Of a stretch of 64,000 nt of DNA, positions 20,370-28,894 are shown piece after piece. A program made the translations under genes and the position numbers. Within the stretch, counting starts at the first letter, position 1; each line of letters opens with the position of its first letter. A model generated the notes under the pieces. That model saw only the letters and a list, made by a program, of their open reading frames with translations. It had not been told where the DNA came from and searched no databases. This stretch comes from Sediminibacillus massiliensis (GTDB lineage Bacteria > Bacillota > Bacilli > Bacillales > Amphibacillaceae): assembly GCF_900156915.1 (NCBI RefSeq), contig NZ_LT732535.1:668443-732442 (forward strand), in the 5' to 3' direction.

Positions 20370-21458
20370 TTACTTCTTCGCCGTTTTCTTGTCCATTTTA
20401 TAAACGTATGCCAAGACTTCTGCCACTGCCTGAAAAAATTCCTCGCCTATCGCTTCACCTAATTCGATATCATTATATAACCCTCTGGCAAGCGGTCTGT
20501 TTTCCACCATCGGGACATGATTAGCCTTGGCGATTTCACGGATCCTGAACGCAAGATGATCGACACCCTTGGCCACTACAAACGGAGCAGCAGCTTTAGT
20601 CTCGTCATATTTCACAGCAACCGCAAAATGAGTCGGATTCGTGATTACCACGTCTGCCTGCGGTATTTCACTCATCATCCGCCTCATCGCCATCTGCCTC
20701 TGCTTCTCCTTGATCTTCGATTTGATCAATGGATCCCCTTCTATATTCTTATGTTCATCTTTGATATCATTTTTTGACATTTTTATGCTTTTCTCATAGT
20801 CGTATTTCTGATAAGCGTAATCAATCACTGACAATAGCAATAGGGCTATCGATGCGGATATACCCATCATTACCGTTGTGTCACCAAAAAAAGCGAGAGA
20901 GTCATGAACACTCTTACTTGAAAGCAGCATCATATCTTCTTTCCGCATCCATAGAACAGCAAACGTTATCGCACCGATAAAGACAATTTTTAGAAGTGAC
21001 TTAACTAATTCGACTAATGCCCTTGCCGAAAATATTTTTTTTGCTCCTTGAATCGGATCAATTTTATTCAACTTCATCTTTAAAGGTTCCCCTGTGAACA
21101 AAAAACCTATCTGCATAAAATTGGAAGCCAAACCTGCAATCACAGCAATTAGCATGACCGGCGCTACCACTTTCGCAATTTCCAGTGTAGATTCCAGAAA
21201 CACTCGGTGCGTTGTAGATTCCGTCACTTCCCAGCTGATATATTCAGTAAATGAATGGTGGAAATAGTCCGTAATGACGTTTTTCAAGAAACTGCCGAGA
21301 GTTATGAATAGGATGAATACAAAAAATAATAAAATGGCAGTATTGACGTCCTGACTTTTGGCTACTTGCCCTTTTTTTCGGGAATCTAGCCTTTTTTTCG
21401 GGGTCGCTTTTTCCGTTTTCTCTCCGGAAAAAAATTGCAAATCCAGTTTTAACTCCAT
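20370..21458 (-). CDS. flhB: Flagellar export specificity switch protein FlhB
   Basis: FlhB switches the export gate from rod/hook to filament substrates by self-cleavage. The 362-aa protein has four membrane helices and a cytoplasmic domain with the autocleavage motif NPTH (in DVVITNPTHFAVAVKYDE). The stop of fliR abuts its start. The chromosome also carries a stand-alone FlhB C-domain homologue, ylqH, at 48167-48442, which lacks the cleavage motif. Confidence 0.97.
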   Translation of the reverse strand: MELKLDLQFFSGEKTEKATPKKRLDSRKKGQVAKSQDVNTAILLFFVFILFITLGSFLKNVITDYFHHSFTEYISWEVTESTTHRVFLESTLEIAKVVAPVMLIAVIAGLASNFMQIGFLFTGEPLKMKLNKIDPIQGAKKIFSARALVELVKSLLKIVFIGAITFAVLWMRKEDMMLLSSKSVHDSLAFFGDTTVMMGISASIALLLLSVIDYAYQKYDYEKSIKMSKNDIKDEHKNIEGDPLIKSKIKEKQRQMAMRRMMSEIPQADVVITNPTHFAVAVKYDETKAAAPFVVAKGVDHLAFRIREIAKANHVPMVENRPLARGLYNDIELGEAIGEEFFQAVAEVLAYVYKMDKKTAKK

Positions 21459-22241
21459 TTATGCACCCCCGAGTAATCCTAGCAAATTTCTCATTGTCTC
21501 CAACATGACCTCAAACAAGTTCTGTATCAGTATCATATATATAGCCATAGAAGGAAACAACACTATAAAACTGACTAAAATCTTCAATGGCAGGCCTACT
21601 ACAAAGACGTTTAATTGAGGTACCGTCCTGGCAATGATGCCAAGAGCGATGTCGACCAGAAAAAGACATCCCACAACCGGAACAGCAATTTGAAATGCGA
21701 TGATAAACATCCGGTTAAACGAATGAATAACAAAATCTGCTATAGCCGTTTCTTCAAAAGGCAAGTATCTATCCAAGGGGATTGTCTCATAACTGTAAAA
21801 TATTCCGTCTATCATTAGATGATGCCCGTTCACAGCCAACAAAAACAGTAAGGCTATTGTATAAAAATATTGCCCCATCAAAGGGCTTTGGGCACCAGTT
21901 TGTGGATCGATGACATTCGCTATAGCAAAACCCATTTGAAAATCGATAAAACCACCCGCTATCTGAATAGCGGACAGGATGATATATGCAATCAGACCCA
22001 GTGAAAGTCCGACAATCACTTCTTTAATAAGCAATAGCGGAAACATTTCATTAAAAGCCAACTCAGGAATATCAACGGTATAAACCATGATCCAAGTCAG
22101 AAAGAAACTGAACCCGATTTTAAAATGGGTGGGCACGTTTCGATAGGAAAAAATGGGCAGGGTAACGAAAAAAGACGTTATCCTTACGAAAATCAATAAA
22201 AAAGCAGGTAAAATTGAAAAATTAATTAAGTCTAACATCAC
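21459..22241 (-). CDS. fliR: Flagellar export gate protein FliR
   Basis: FliR is a membrane protein of the FliPQR export pore. The 260-aa protein is hydrophobic with about six helices and includes VGLSLGLIAYIILSAIQIAGG and the central QMGFAIANVIDPQTG typical of the family. It begins immediately after fliQ and ends where flhB begins, so the block is translationally linked. Confidence 0.96.
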   Translation of the reverse strand: MMLDLINFSILPAFLLIFVRITSFFVTLPIFSYRNVPTHFKIGFSFFLTWIMVYTVDIPELAFNEMFPLLLIKEVIVGLSLGLIAYIILSAIQIAGGFIDFQMGFAIANVIDPQTGAQSPLMGQYFYTIALLFLLAVNGHHLMIDGIFYSYETIPLDRYLPFEETAIADFVIHSFNRMFIIAFQIAVPVVGCLFLVDIALGIIARTVPQLNVFVVGLPLKILVSFIVLFPSMAIYMILIQNLFEVMLETMRNLLGLLGGA

Positions 22242-22511
22242 TTATCCCACAAACTGATTTAAATTTTGAAATATATTTGCCGTGAATTCCACCATTCTCG
22301 TTAGCATCCATGGTCCGAAAAAAACCAAACCGACCAGAACCGCTACAATTTTCGGAATAAAAGCAAGCGTTTGTTCTTGTATTTGAGTAGTAGCCTGGAA
22401 AATACTGACGACAAGCCCTACAACCAATGCAAGCAAGAGCAAAGGACCGGTGATCATCAAGACCGTATATATACCTTGCTGGGCAAGACTTATTACAAAT
22501 TCACCATTCAA
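22242..22511 (-). CDS. fliQ: Flagellar export gate protein FliQ
   Basis: FliQ is a small two-helix subunit of the export pore. The 89-aa sequence shows VLMITGPLLLLALVVGLVVS, then the conserved FQATTQIQEQTLAFIPKI and a second hydrophobic helix ending at a PWM motif. Its size is typical, and it lies between fliP and fliR as expected. Confidence 0.96.
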   Translation of the reverse strand: MNGEFVISLAQQGIYTVLMITGPLLLLALVVGLVVSIFQATTQIQEQTLAFIPKIVAVLVGLVFFGPWMLTRMVEFTANIFQNLNQFVG

Positions 22512-22532
22512 GTTACATTACCTCCTTCACCA

Positions 22533-23198
22533 TTAGAAACCGTTCAACAAAGACTGAGCTATTAAATACCATCCATCAACCAATACAAACAACAAAATTT
22601 TAAATGGTAAGGATATCATCACTGGCGGTAGCATCATCATTCCCATTGACATGAGGACACTTGCGACTGCCATATCGATAACAAGAAAAGGAATGAAAAT
22701 CATAAACCCCATTTGGAATGCAGTTTTCAATTCACTTATGGCAAATGCAGGCACCAATGTCGTCAAAGGGATATCCTGCACTGACTCAGGTGCTTCCATT
22801 TGGGCATAATCCATAAACAATGCAAGATCTTTTTGCCTTGTATGCTCCGCCATAAAGGACTTTATCGGTTCGCTAGCACTTTGATAGGCTTCTTCTAACC
22901 CTATTTCTTCATTTAGCAAAGGGGATAACGCTTCTTCATTAATTTCCTGGAATGTTGGTGCCATGATAAAAAATGTCATAAACAATGCAATGCCGATAAG
23001 AACTTGATTAGGAGGCATTTGCTGAGTTGCCAACGATGTTCGTACAAATGACAAAACGATTATTATCCTAGTAAAGCATGTCATCAATATTAAAATACTG
23101 GGCGCAAGGGAGAAGACGGTCAACAACAGCAACAATCTTACACTAGTCGAAATATCTTCCGGATTAGATCCTGAAAAAGCATTGATAAATTCATTCAT
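22533..23198 (-). CDS. fliP: Flagellar export gate protein FliP
   Basis: FliP forms the core of the export pore with FliQ and FliR. The 221-aa protein has four main hydrophobic segments and the family sequences LVPAFAISELKTAFQMGF and MGMMMLPPVMISLPFKIL. Some FliP proteins have a cleaved signal peptide; none is obvious here. The start overlaps the fliZ stop by eight bases. Confidence 0.96.
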   Translation of the reverse strand: MNEFINAFSGSNPEDISTSVRLLLLLTVFSLAPSILILMTCFTRIIIVLSFVRTSLATQQMPPNQVLIGIALFMTFFIMAPTFQEINEEALSPLLNEEIGLEEAYQSASEPIKSFMAEHTRQKDLALFMDYAQMEAPESVQDIPLTTLVPAFAISELKTAFQMGFMIFIPFLVIDMAVASVLMSMGMMMLPPVMISLPFKILLFVLVDGWYLIAQSLLNGF

Positions 23199-23838
23199 TC
23201 CTATCGTCTTCCTTACTTTGATGACGTTCGATCATTTTTTTTCGTGCCAGGTTAATTCGATCGAGTTCCTTTTTATATATATCTGAAAAATTACTTTCTT
23301 TTTGATTACCCGGTTTCTTATTGATCAGAGCTGTTACGAAATTAGCAGGGTTCAACTCAGTCGTCTCCTGTTTCAACAAATCGTTTTTCGTCTTCTCGTC
23401 CGTGATTTCTGACAAAAGTTCAACATTGTCTCCTACGCCGATCACGTACACCCTATCTCCAATCCGGACTGCCTGAAGCGACTTTTGAGAACCAAGGGAA
23501 ATGCCGCCGAGATTCTCAAGAGCCCTGACTTTCTGGAACATTTTGTTACGTCTGTTTACAAACTTCAACAGGAAATAAATCAATGCTAATACAAAAGCCA
23601 GAGATACCCCCAGTTTGAGAAAGCTTATAAACAAACTTTGTCCGGATTCTGAGTCAGCCAATGGTCTGTCATCAGACTGTGCAGGCTGTTCTTGCTCCGA
23701 ACCTGGTACACACTCTTCCATATCACTGCCAAGACAGTCATCCACATTTGGAGCCGCAGCAGATACTTGATAGGAAGTTGCTGCCAATCCTACCGTAAAA
23801 ACAAGGATGATTTGTATAAATAAACGTTTCACAACCAT
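23191..23838 (-). CDS. fliZ: Flagellar biosynthesis protein FliZ/FliO
   Basis: This membrane protein helps assemble the FliP ring (FliO in Gram-negatives, FliZ in Bacillus). The 215-aa product has an N-terminal signal-like helix (LFIQIILVFTVGLAATS), a short extracellular stretch with two cysteines, a second membrane helix near residues 75-95, and a cytoplasmic FliO domain (VRALENLGGISLGSQKSLQAV). Cysteines in the extracellular stretch (DDCLGSDMEECVPG) could form a disulfide. It lies between cheY and fliP. Confidence 0.92.
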   Translation of the reverse strand: MVVKRLFIQIILVFTVGLAATSYQVSAAAPNVDDCLGSDMEECVPGSEQEQPAQSDDRPLADSESGQSLFISFLKLGVSLAFVLALIYFLLKFVNRRNKMFQKVRALENLGGISLGSQKSLQAVRIGDRVYVIGVGDNVELLSEITDEKTKNDLLKQETTELNPANFVTALINKKPGNQKESNFSDIYKKELDRINLARKKMIERHQSKEDDRNE

Positions 23839-23849
23839 ACACCCAATAC

Positions 23850-24212
23850 TTAGTCCAAAACTTTTTGGATAGCTTCGATTACTCTGTCAGCCTGGAACGG
23901 CTTGACAATAAAATCTTTCGCTCCTGCCTGAATGGCATCAATTACCATGGATTGTTGGCCCATGGCGGAACACATTAATACTTTAGCATTGCTGTCTACT
24001 GCCTTTATTTCTTTCAAAGCTGTAATTCCATCCATTTCCGGCATGGTGATATCCATTGTAACTAAATCAGGTTTAAGTTCCTGATATTTCTCAATAGCCT
24101 GGCTCCCGTCCTGAGCTTCACCGACTACCTCGAATCCGTTTTTGACTAAAATATCTTTAATCATCATTCTCATAAATGCTGCATCATCTACAATTAACAC
24201 TCTTTTTGCCAT
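23850..24212 (-). CDS. cheY: Chemotaxis response regulator CheY
   Basis: CheY is phosphorylated by CheA and binds the FliM/FliY switch to control rotation. The 120-aa single receiver domain has the acidic pair in LIVDDAAFMR, the phosphorylated Asp in VTMDITMPEMDG, and the Thr/Ser and Lys positions in MCSAMGQQ and FIVKPFQ. It is near-identical in layout to B. subtilis CheY, so the ATG at 24212 (GGGGGAG upstream) is preferred over one five codons earlier. It sits between fliY and fliZ as in B. subtilis. Confidence 0.97.
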   Translation of the reverse strand: MAKRVLIVDDAAFMRMMIKDILVKNGFEVVGEAQDGSQAIEKYQELKPDLVTMDITMPEMDGITALKEIKAVDSNAKVLMCSAMGQQSMVIDAIQAGAKDFIVKPFQADRVIEAIQKVLD

Positions 24213-24234
24213 TTGGCTCTCCCCCATGCTTAGC

Positions 24235-25428
24235 TTAGTTTAATTTTTTGATTCGGTCAGTTTGACTTATAATGTCTGTGACCCTTACTCCGAAGTTTTC
24301 ATCGATTACGACCACTTCACCTTTGGCTATCAACTTATCATTGACATGAATGTCTACAGGTTCGCCTGCCAGTTTATCCAGTTCAATAATAGACCCGGAA
24401 GACAGTTCAAGGATTTCTTTGACAGATCTTTTTGTCCTCCCCAACTCGACTGTGACATTCAAAGGAATATCCATTAACATATCTAAATTTCTTTGTTCCT
24501 GAGCAGGTAAATCATAAGGTTCGAAAGAAGAAAACTCAGCTTGTTGTACATTCGGTTTGATAGTCTGTTGATGATTACCGTCTTCTCTGCTGTTTGTTCT
24601 GTGACTGTTATACACAACCTGCTCATTCTGTGGTCTGTCATGGGCTGGAGCGGATTTTGAATCAAGGGAAGTCTGCTCACTTTCCGATGATCCCGGCCCT
24701 TTTACATCTGGTCCTGATGGCTCAATCTCTGGATTCATCAATTGATCTACCAACTGCTTCGCAAACGGAACAGGCAGCAATTGCATGATGTTGGAATCAA
24801 TCAAATCTCCTATTTTCAGTTGAAAGGAAACTTTCACAAAAATATCATGCTGGGAGAATTTATTTATCCGTGATTCATTTTCCATATCTATCATACTGAT
24901 AGAAGGAGGGGATATGTCGACTTTCTTGCTGAATACTGTCGACATACTGGTTGCTGCTGTTCCCATCATCTGATTCATGGCTTCCTGTACGGCGCTTAAA
25001 TGAATCTCATTTAATTCTCCAGAGGCTGACTGTCCATCCCCGCCAAGCATAAGATCTGCGATTACAGCGGCATCACCTGACTCAATAACAAATAAATTCA
25101 CCCCGGAGAACCCTTCTGTGTATTCTACTTCCACACCAACATTCGGTTCCGGAAATTCAGATGACAAATTGTCTTTGCTGATAACCGAAATCTCAGGAGT
25201 GGTTATTTCAACCTTCTGATTAAGCAAAGTCGATAAAGTGGTTGCAGAACTCCCGAAAGAAATATTGCCTATTTCCCCTAAGGCGTCTTGCTCTACTATA
25301 GATAAATAATCTTCCACAGGGGGATTATCAGTTGTACGTATGTCTTGCCTGGTTTCCTGCTCGTTGTCATCTTCTGTATTTTTCAACAAGGCATCGATTT
25401 CTTCTTGTGATAACATGTCATCGTTCAT
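24235..25428 (-). CDS. fliY: Flagellar motor switch phosphatase FliY
   Basis: FliY is a C-ring protein of Gram-positives that binds and dephosphorylates CheY-P. The 397-aa protein has an N-terminal CheY-P binding peptide (DMLSQEEIDALL), a CheC-like domain with two phosphatase motifs (LGEIGNISFGSSATTL and VQEAMNQMMGTAATSM), a poorly conserved Ser/Gln-rich linker around residues 230-310, and a C-terminal SpoA (FliN-like) domain. It overlaps fliM by 11 bases. Confidence 0.96.
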   Translation of the reverse strand: MNDDMLSQEEIDALLKNTEDDNEQETRQDIRTTDNPPVEDYLSIVEQDALGEIGNISFGSSATTLSTLLNQKVEITTPEISVISKDNLSSEFPEPNVGVEVEYTEGFSGVNLFVIESGDAAVIADLMLGGDGQSASGELNEIHLSAVQEAMNQMMGTAATSMSTVFSKKVDISPPSISMIDMENESRINKFSQHDIFVKVSFQLKIGDLIDSNIMQLLPVPFAKQLVDQLMNPEIEPSGPDVKGPGSSESEQTSLDSKSAPAHDRPQNEQVVYNSHRTNSREDGNHQQTIKPNVQQAEFSSFEPYDLPAQEQRNLDMLMDIPLNVTVELGRTKRSVKEILELSSGSIIELDKLAGEPVDIHVNDKLIAKGEVVVIDENFGVRVTDIISQTDRIKKLN

Positions 25429-26419
25429 CCTCTTGATTCCCCCCTCTTATTTCTTCCAGAATTTGGACGGCCAATTTTTTTCTATTTTGGCCGGGTTGTC
25501 CTAAAAACTTTGGCTGGCTGCCGATTTTCAAAATTAATGGATCATCAATCGCCTGGTCTAGCTGGATGACATCATCTTTTTTCATGTTGAGCAAATCGTT
25601 TATGCTGATTTTGCTTTCCCCTAAAATCGCTCTCACATCCACTTTTGCTTTTTCTATATTTTTGGCTAAATCGCGATATTCTTCTGGTTTTGGTTCCTTC
25701 GAACTTGTCTGCATCCAATAATGTACAGACAACTTCGAGATTATGGGTTCCAGTACAACGTGCGGAATACAAATATTGATCATTCCGCTGCTTTCCCCAA
25801 TCGCCGTATTCAAAGATACTACGATCACTGTTTCGTTTGGTGAAACCAATTGCATAAATTGAGGATTCACTTCGAATTCTTCCAAAACCGGATCAATTTC
25901 AATTACAGAGCTCCATGCCTCTCGGAGATTTTCCAGCGCTTTTTCGAACAGTTGCGACATAAGCTTTGTTTCTATTTCCGTAAGACTTTCCACTTTGTTC
26001 AAACTGCTGCCCCTGCCTCCTAACAGCCTGTCAAGCATTGCATAGGCCACATTGGGGTTGAATTCGAAAATCATCCTCCCATTCAATGGAGCGACACTGA
26101 AAATATTTAAAATAGTCATCTTAGGTACAGACCTGATAAACTCTTCATATGGTATTTGATCTACAGATGCAACAGAGATTTGGACGTATGTCCGTAGTTG
26201 AGCCGAAAAATATGTAGTCAATAATCTGGCGAAGTTTTCATGAATCCTTGACAAACTCCTGATTTGGTCTTTTGAAAACCGTAGTGCCCGTTTAAAATCA
26301 TAGACCCTGACTTTTTTCTCTTCTTTTTCCTGTTTTAGTTGATTTGGATCCATCTCACCCGACGAGAGCGCAGACAGTAAATCATCTATTTCATTCTGTG
26401 ACAGCACTTCATCAGCCAT
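25418..26419 (-). CDS. fliM: Flagellar motor switch protein FliM
   Basis: FliM is the C-ring subunit that receives CheY-P. The 333-aa protein begins with the CheY-binding helix LSQNEIDDLLSAL, followed by the FliM core (RALRFSKDQIRSLSRIHENFARLLTTY) and a C-terminal SpoA domain. It is followed by fliY with a short overlap and preceded by fliL. Its length is normal. Confidence 0.97.
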   Translation of the reverse strand: MADEVLSQNEIDDLLSALSSGEMDPNQLKQEKEEKKVRVYDFKRALRFSKDQIRSLSRIHENFARLLTTYFSAQLRTYVQISVASVDQIPYEEFIRSVPKMTILNIFSVAPLNGRMIFEFNPNVAYAMLDRLLGGRGSSLNKVESLTEIETKLMSQLFEKALENLREAWSSVIEIDPVLEEFEVNPQFMQLVSPNETVIVVSLNTAIGESSGMINICIPHVVLEPIISKLSVHYWMQTSSKEPKPEEYRDLAKNIEKAKVDVRAILGESKISINDLLNMKKDDVIQLDQAIDDPLILKIGSQPKFLGQPGQNRKKLAVQILEEIRGGNQEDER

Positions 26420-26451
26420 TCAAATCACCTCCGCCCCGGAGTATAATACCT

Positions 26452-26874
26452 TTACTGCAATACTTTATTGATGGTGTATACATCGGTAACTTTTCCTTCT
26501 AGCATAACTTCATTTAGCTTGTTTTTCATTGCTGTCTCCAATTGGCTCAAACCGGATTTAAAATCTTCCCGGTTCATACTGGCAAGTTCTTTTATGAGAA
26601 TGTTTTGTAACTGAAATTCTCTTTTTTCGATTTCTTCTTTTGCATCATGACTGTCTGTTACAACCTGAAATTGAATCCTTACAAAACTTCCATCCTCAAG
26701 ATCGGTGTTTATTTCTGAAGTCTGAAAGGAATTTTCCACTACTTCATCCAAAGTAGGCTCCCCTGACGCCTCCTCTTTACCTGAGACTTTCAGGATGATC
26801 ACTAATGCGGCAATCGCCGCGACGAGCAACAATACAAGAAATACAACGAGTGTTTTCATTAACTTAGATGTCAT
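26452..26874 (-). CDS. fliL: Flagellar basal body-associated protein FliL
   Basis: FliL is a single-pass membrane protein associated with the stators. The product of about 140 aa has an N-terminal helix ([21 protein letters not shown]) and an extracellular domain of the FliL family ([19 protein letters not shown]). The ATG at 26874 has AGGTGA five bases upstream; a GTG three codons earlier is possible. It overlaps the 3' end of flbD by 11 bases. Confidence 0.93.
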   Translation of the reverse strand: MTSKLMKTLVVFLVLLLVAAIAALVIILKVSGKEEASGEPTLDEVVENSFQTSEINTDLEDGSFVRIQFQVVTDSHDAKEEIEKREFQLQNILIKELASMNREDFKSGLSQLETAMKNKLNEVMLEGKVTDVYTINKVLQ

Positions 26875-27085
26875 TAGAATCACCTGCTTGCGTCAAACAT
26901 GCTGCCAGTCCTATCTTTTTATAGAATTGGAAGATAAGTTTGTTGACTTCTTCTTCCTGTTCTTTAACCACGATCTTTTTGCTGTTTAATAGAGTTATAG
27001 TAGTATCCGGCAGTGACTGAACTTGTTCAATATACAGAGCGTTCAAAGTAAAAATTTCACCGTTTAGCCTAGTGACTTTAATCAT
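26864..27085 (-). CDS. flbD: Flagellar protein FlbD (SwrD homologue)
   Basis: This 73-aa protein belongs to the FlbD family, which begins [20 protein letters not shown]; in B. subtilis the corresponding SwrD raises flagellar torque. The start has no recognisable Shine-Dalgarno. Instead a perfect GC-rich hairpin lies seven bases before the ATG, so expression may depend on coupling with flgE or on unfolding of that hairpin. Its 3' end overlaps fliL. Confidence 0.93.
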   Translation of the reverse strand: MIKVTRLNGEIFTLNALYIEQVQSLPDTTITLLNSKKIVVKEQEEEVNKLIFQFYKKIGLAACLTQAGDSNDI

Positions 27086-27092
27086 ATATGGA

Positions 27093-27108
27093 GGGGACCA
27101 GGGTCCCC
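27093..27108 (-). promoter_or_regulatory. GC-rich hairpin replacing the flbD ribosome site
   Basis: GGGGACC and GGTCCCC form a perfect seven-pair stem with a two-base loop, placed between the flgE stop codon and the flbD start. There is no T run, so it is not an ordinary terminator. The G-rich run just upstream (GGGGGTGGGGG) is the only candidate ribosome-binding sequence and overlaps the stem. Confidence 0.6.
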
Positions 27109-27122
27109 CACCCCCTTACTAT

Positions 27123-28022
27123 CTATCGTTTTAAGTTAACAAGTTCCTGCAAAATTTCATCAGAGGTAGTGATAATTCTGGTATTCGCCTGGAAACCTCT
27201 TTGCGATGTGATCATTTCGGTGAACTCTTCTGCCAAATCGACATTTGACATCTCCAGTGCACCAGAAACAACCGAAGCCGACCCTTCCTGGCCTGGTTCT
27301 ACTAAATCACCGATTCCGTTAAACACGCCATCATCCGTGAAAATACCTGCATTGTTGGTCAATTGGAAAGTATTAGAACCGATTTTTTGAAGGCCGCCCG
27401 GATTTGAAAATTTAGCCAGCCTGATTTGTCCAGCGTCAATTGTATCTCCATTGGCAGCCACGTAAGTCACCATACCATTACTTTGAATACTGAAGCTCTC
27501 GGCATCTTCCGGTATGGAAATCGCCGCCAGATTATCGACGCCGTCCGGATCGTTCGGTTGATTGTTCCCTAATAGATAACTGCCATCCGAATTGACAATA
27601 TAACCATCATTGTCAAGATAGAAGTTTCCTGCACGGCTGAAGCTCATTTCAGACTGGCCGAAGTTAAAATCACTTTCATTGTCCAAATTTTCTCCCAACA
27701 CAAACATTCCATCCCCTTCTAGGGCTAAATCAAGCGGGCGATTAGTTGTTTGCCTGTTACCTTGTGTATGTATATTATCTACAGAGCCTACTTGCGAACC
27801 CAAACCTACTTGTGCCGGGTTTATACCACCGCGAAGCAGATTTCCGCCTTGTTGTACTGGACCCTCTGCCCCCGACAGACTCTGACTCATCATATCCTGA
27901 AATGTAACTCTCCCCTTCTTGTATCCTGAAGTGTTTACATTGGCAATATTATTACCGACAACATCTAATTTTGTTTGAAAACCTTTCATTCCGGAAATCC
28001 CTGCGTACATTGAACGTAACAT
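27123..28022 (-). CDS. flgE: Flagellar hook protein FlgE
   Basis: FlgE polymerises into the hook. The 299-aa protein has the N-terminal rod/hook signature (MLRSMYAGISGMKGFQTKLD, GNNIANVNTSGYKKGRV) and the C-terminal motif TTSDEILQELVNLKR. It closely matches B. subtilis FlgE (formerly called FlgG), which is shorter, so the central variable part is larger here. It follows flgD with a decayed gene between them and is followed by flbD. Confidence 0.95.
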   Translation of the reverse strand: MLRSMYAGISGMKGFQTKLDVVGNNIANVNTSGYKKGRVTFQDMMSQSLSGAEGPVQQGGNLLRGGINPAQVGLGSQVGSVDNIHTQGNRQTTNRPLDLALEGDGMFVLGENLDNESDFNFGQSEMSFSRAGNFYLDNDGYIVNSDGSYLLGNNQPNDPDGVDNLAAISIPEDAESFSIQSNGMVTYVAANGDTIDAGQIRLAKFSNPGGLQKIGSNTFQLTNNAGIFTDDGVFNGIGDLVEPGQEGSASVVSGALEMSNVDLAEEFTEMITSQRGFQANTRIITTSDEILQELVNLKR

Positions 28023-28051
28023 TGACCTTCATCCTTTTTTTAAAAATTTAG

Positions 28052-28450
28052 TTATAAGCTGCTGTGGTCGATCGGCAGCTTTGAGGCTTCCCAGATAATG
28101 GGTCCGGCCTGTTCCCTTTTGACAATAGTGCCTTTGATAATCGTAAGATAAGGTTGGTTGCTTTCCTTCTGTCCAAATCTGTAAGCATTTTAAGGTGTTT
28201 ACCATCGACCATCATAACTGCTCTGTCCACCGCTAGAGTTTGTTACTTTGCTTCTAAAATTTTTATGATATTTTACTCCACTGTTCGGAATTAATGTCTA
28301 TATCTCTAATCAGCTAGTCTTGGTTTGCGAGTTTAATTATTTTAAACACTTAGCATTAATAAACTCTTTTTTTTCAAAAGAGATGGAAGAAGACTGGATA
28401 TACTCATGACTAAGATTGTTTACTTGAATACATCTGGTAGATTCTGAAGT
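28052..28450 (-). pseudogene. Decayed flagellar-operon protein gene (TIGR02530-like)
   Basis: No long frame is open, but successive frame changes give fragments that line up in order with the flagellar operon protein family that often sits between flgD and flgE in Bacillaceae. The fragments are IQVNNLSHEYIQSSSISFE, KEFINAKCLK, a damaged RLAD then RDIDINSEQWSKIS, KILEAK then a stop, TLAVDRAVMMVDGKHLKML, TDLDRRKATNLI, and LTIIKGTIVKREQAG. At least three frame shifts and several stop codons are needed, so a sequencing error is unlikely. The family match is from memory of its consensus; position and order support it. Confidence 0.62.
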
Positions 28451-28465
28451 TCATTAAACCTGCAA

Positions 28466-28894
28466 CTAATCTAGATTAATGCTGCTTACTTTCAATATAG
28501 AATCAGCATTGACTTCCTCGCCGTTTTTCAACTCCAGTACAGCTTGTCCGTCAGACTGTCTGACAGCAATCACTTCACTCTTGCTGTTTTCTTCCTTTGA
28601 CTCTTGTTGATAAGTTACTTCCTGACCAATTAAATGGCTATATTGAATCACTGGTGTCACTTGTTGAGATTTTGCCATTTGATCAATCGACTTAGACATG
28701 TTCATCATTTGTTCCAGTGAAGAAAAACTGGCCATTTGGGAAATGAACTCCTTGTCTTCCATCGGATTTAACGGATCTTGATTTTGAAGCTGGGCCATCA
28801 ATATTTTCAAGAACTCATCTTTGCCTAAGTCGGTACTCGTCGTCCCCCTCGATTGATTGCTCAAATAATAACCCGGGTCGATTTTTGTCATCAT
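28466..28894 (-). CDS. flgD: Flagellar hook capping protein FlgD
   Basis: FlgD caps the growing hook and is required for its assembly. The 142-aa protein has the conserved N-terminal LGKDEFLKILMAQLQNQDPL and MEDKEFISQMASFSSLEQM, followed by a short C-terminal region as in B. subtilis. It overlaps the fliK stop by one base. The following gene slot is a pseudogene, then flgE. Confidence 0.96.
   Translation of the reverse strand: MMTKIDPGYYLSNQSRGTTSTDLGKDEFLKILMAQLQNQDPLNPMEDKEFISQMASFSSLEQMMNMSKSIDQMAKSQQVTPVIQYSHLIGQEVTYQQESKEENSKSEVIAVRQSDGQAVLELKNGEEVNADSILKVSSINLD

Noticed and set aside
28048..28230. Open frame of 60 codons on the minus strand just upstream of flgE
   Set aside because: It has no ribosome site, and only part of it resembles the flagellar operon family. 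It is explained as one frame of the decayed gene.
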